Assembly (NCBI GenBank): GCA_013138975.1
Contig: WTBR01000020.1
Span: forward strand, 145,163 to 209,162
DNA from: Bacteroidales bacterium
Lineage (GTDB): Bacteria; Bacteroidota; Bacteroidia; Bacteroidales; UBA12077
DNA length: 64,000 nucleotides
Direction: 5' to 3'
Shown one piece after another: positions 62,875 through 64,000 of this stretch. The notes under the pieces are model-generated. The model did no database searches. It had not been told where the DNA came from and saw only the letters and a program-made list of their open reading frames with translations. How positions within the stretch are numbered: the stretch's first letter is position 1; each line of letters opens with the position of its first letter. The position numbers and the translations under genes were made by a program.

Positions 62875-64000
62875 TTATTTTACCAATTCAACTTTTATAG
62901 CTTTGTGTCCATTTACCATTTCTTCACCAATGATTTTAATTTTAGAGAAAGTTTTTTCTCCAGATAAAGTAGCTTTTGATTTTCCACTAACAGCATGGCT
63001 ATAAGTGTTTATATATGCTTCAAGTTGACCAGATGTACCAGCAGAACCATCACCTTTAACTAGATCTCCATATACTTCATACATAAATTCAAAATCGAAT
63101 GTAACATCATCAAACGAATTTTGAGAAGCACCTAAGTCTCTAATATTAATCTGTGAAGACTCTGTTAATGCAGGATCAGAAAACCAAGAAGCATCTTCTA
63201 AATAATATCCATATTCAGTGTACCAATTAAGATATAATTCTGTTTTTACTGGTGCTAAATCTAATCCACTAGTAGCTAGAACAAACGTAAGCTCTAATTG
63301 ATCTATCCATTCACCAACTTCAAATACTCCGATAGTATAATCCTCTTCGCTTATAACTACAACATCAACACTTACAGTATCTAAATCATAAGGAGTCCCA
63401 CCTATAGTATCCGTATAAATGTTATCGAAAGATCCAGCATAACTGTTTATATTAAAAGGAATTTCAAATTCAATTTCAGTTTCTTCATTCACATTACCTT
63501 GAGCATCTACAAAAGCACCTGCTTCAATAGTCATGGTTATATTAGTCCATTCCCAAAAATCTGCATGTGCAATTATAACATGATTACCATCAAACATAAC
63601 ATCTTCAGCTGCAATGATCACTTGATCAGGTGACTGAGTAGAATAATATTCGTCATGGAATGTAATCGTTTTACCTGCAACATATGTAACAGCTCCATCA
63701 AAATAGATTTCAACATCGCCATCTTTTGCAATTTCGCCCATGTCAGTATGAATAACAACGTCATCAAGAACATTTGCGATAGTAAGACTTACATCTACAC
63801 TTCTAGGTGAAGTTGGTGCAATAAGATACATTGAAGCTAGACTAGTCATTGCAATCTCTAACTCAAGTGTTTCATTAGCTTCTCCAGTCCAGTCTTCTAA
63901 AAATATAATCTTAAATTCCGCTTCAGTTGTATAAGGACTAATAATAGCAGAAAGAGTTTCGTAATCATTACCATCAGCTGTACCACCCGTTTGTGTTCCA
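62875..64000 (-). CDS. Calx-beta domain surface protein (5' end outside window)
   Basis: The frame is open to base 64000; the ATG at 63849 is internal. The most N-terminal visible part (GTADGNDYETLSAIISPYTT... EANETLELEIA) is a Calx-beta-type repeat. It continues with beta-rich domains (VDVEIYFDGAVTYVAGKT-like, ITMTIEAGAFVDAQG-type) and ends GHKAIKVELVK. It is probably a secreted or surface protein. No type IX secretion C-terminal domain is obvious in the final strands. The signal peptide must be to the right of the window. Confidence 0.85.
   Translation of the reverse strand, partial: GTQTGGTADGNDYETLSAIISPYTTEAEFKIIFLEDWTGEANETLELEIAMTSLASMYLIAPTSPRSVDVSLTIANVLDDVVIHTDMGEIAKDGDVEIYFDGAVTYVAGKTITFHDEYYSTQSPDQVIIAAEDVMFDGNHVIIAHADFWEWTNITMTIEAGAFVDAQGNVNEETEIEFEIPFNINSYAGSFDNIYTDTIGGTPYDLDTVSVDVVVISEEDYTIGVFEVGEWIDQLELTFVLATSGLDLAPVKTELYLNWYTEYGYYLEDASWFSDPALTESSQINIRDLGASQNSFDDVTFDFEFMYEVYGDLVKGDGSAGTSGQLEAYINTYSHAVSGKSKATLSGEKTFSKIKIIGEEMVNGHKAIKVELVK

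Noticed and set aside
1..64000. Prophage, insertion-sequence transposase, rRNA or tRNA genes
   Set aside because: None seen on either strand; no capsid, terminase, integrase or transposase motif was found, and no cloverleaf or rRNA sequence was recognised by eye.

Overview
The window is AT-rich (roughly 30% G+C by eye) and has the marks of a Bacteroidota chromosome. Promoters are of the TTTG / TAnnTTTG type; the best example is at 26353-26383. Ribosome binding sites are weak. Families typical of the phylum are present: long NusB, PUR-alpha/DUF3276, DUF5606, DUF4105, DUF4846, tricorn-like S41 protease and a FeoA-FeoB fusion. A Marinilabiliales/Bacteroidales-like marine or sediment organism is my inference; I cannot name a genus.

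Layout. 0-10 kb: end of an SNF2 helicase, a sensor kinase with a periplasmic ligand domain, a secreted coiled-coil protein, a radical SAM pair, and a tricorn-like protease with an SH3 partner. 10-15.3 kb: accessory DNA. A ~150-bp repeat with GCAAGCGTCTCGC-type inverted ends recurs here as complete and decayed copies, around a small HTH protein, DUF3788, an outer-membrane barrel, a SIR2-TPR protein and a broken hicA next to intact hicB. 15.9-20.2 kb: a run of minus-strand units, each closed by exactly complementary 9-14 nt boundary boxes and separated by ~135-nt foldable spacers. This matches the logic of integron attC cassettes. Cargo is an MNT-HEPN fusion, a HEPN-like protein, a three-gene unit and an Mrr-like nuclease. 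20.4-31 kb: U32 protein with a partly duplicated 3' end, ABC-F ATPase, DUF4846 lipoprotein, a TetR-MBL operon with a clear operator, pterin dehydratase, an orphan response regulator beside a decayed kinase, and adenosine kinase. 31-51 kb: core functions (purC, phoH, SAM hydroxide adenosyltransferase, mazG, Nudix, NlpC/P60, PgpH-like HD phosphodiesterase, lolA-ftsK, arcC-arcB, feoAB with a 58-aa Cys-rich partner). 51.7-53.6 kb: a compact peptide-modification locus, with a 44-aa double-glycine precursor, an intervening hairpin and a radical SAM/SPASM/TPR maturase. 54-64 kb: thiamine-binding protein, PUR protein, nusB, DUF1573, yajC, YbbR, coaE, a TerB-DnaJ protein, DUF5606, cysNDC, and a Calx-beta protein running off the right edge.

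Functional themes. The cysDNC operon makes APS/PAPS. arcC and arcB together can turn citrulline plus phosphate into ornithine, CO2, ammonia and ATP. FeoAB imports ferrous iron. nusB-yajC-ybbR-coaE is a housekeeping block. The two stretches I consider most worth following are the attC-like cassette array (15.9-20.2 kb) and the unnamed two-gene RiPP-type locus (51.8-53.6 kb). Both edge genes are truncated by the window. Several short genes that a 60-codon cut-off would miss were read by hand: 37201-37314, 48707-48883, 53429-53563 and the hicA and kinase remnants.
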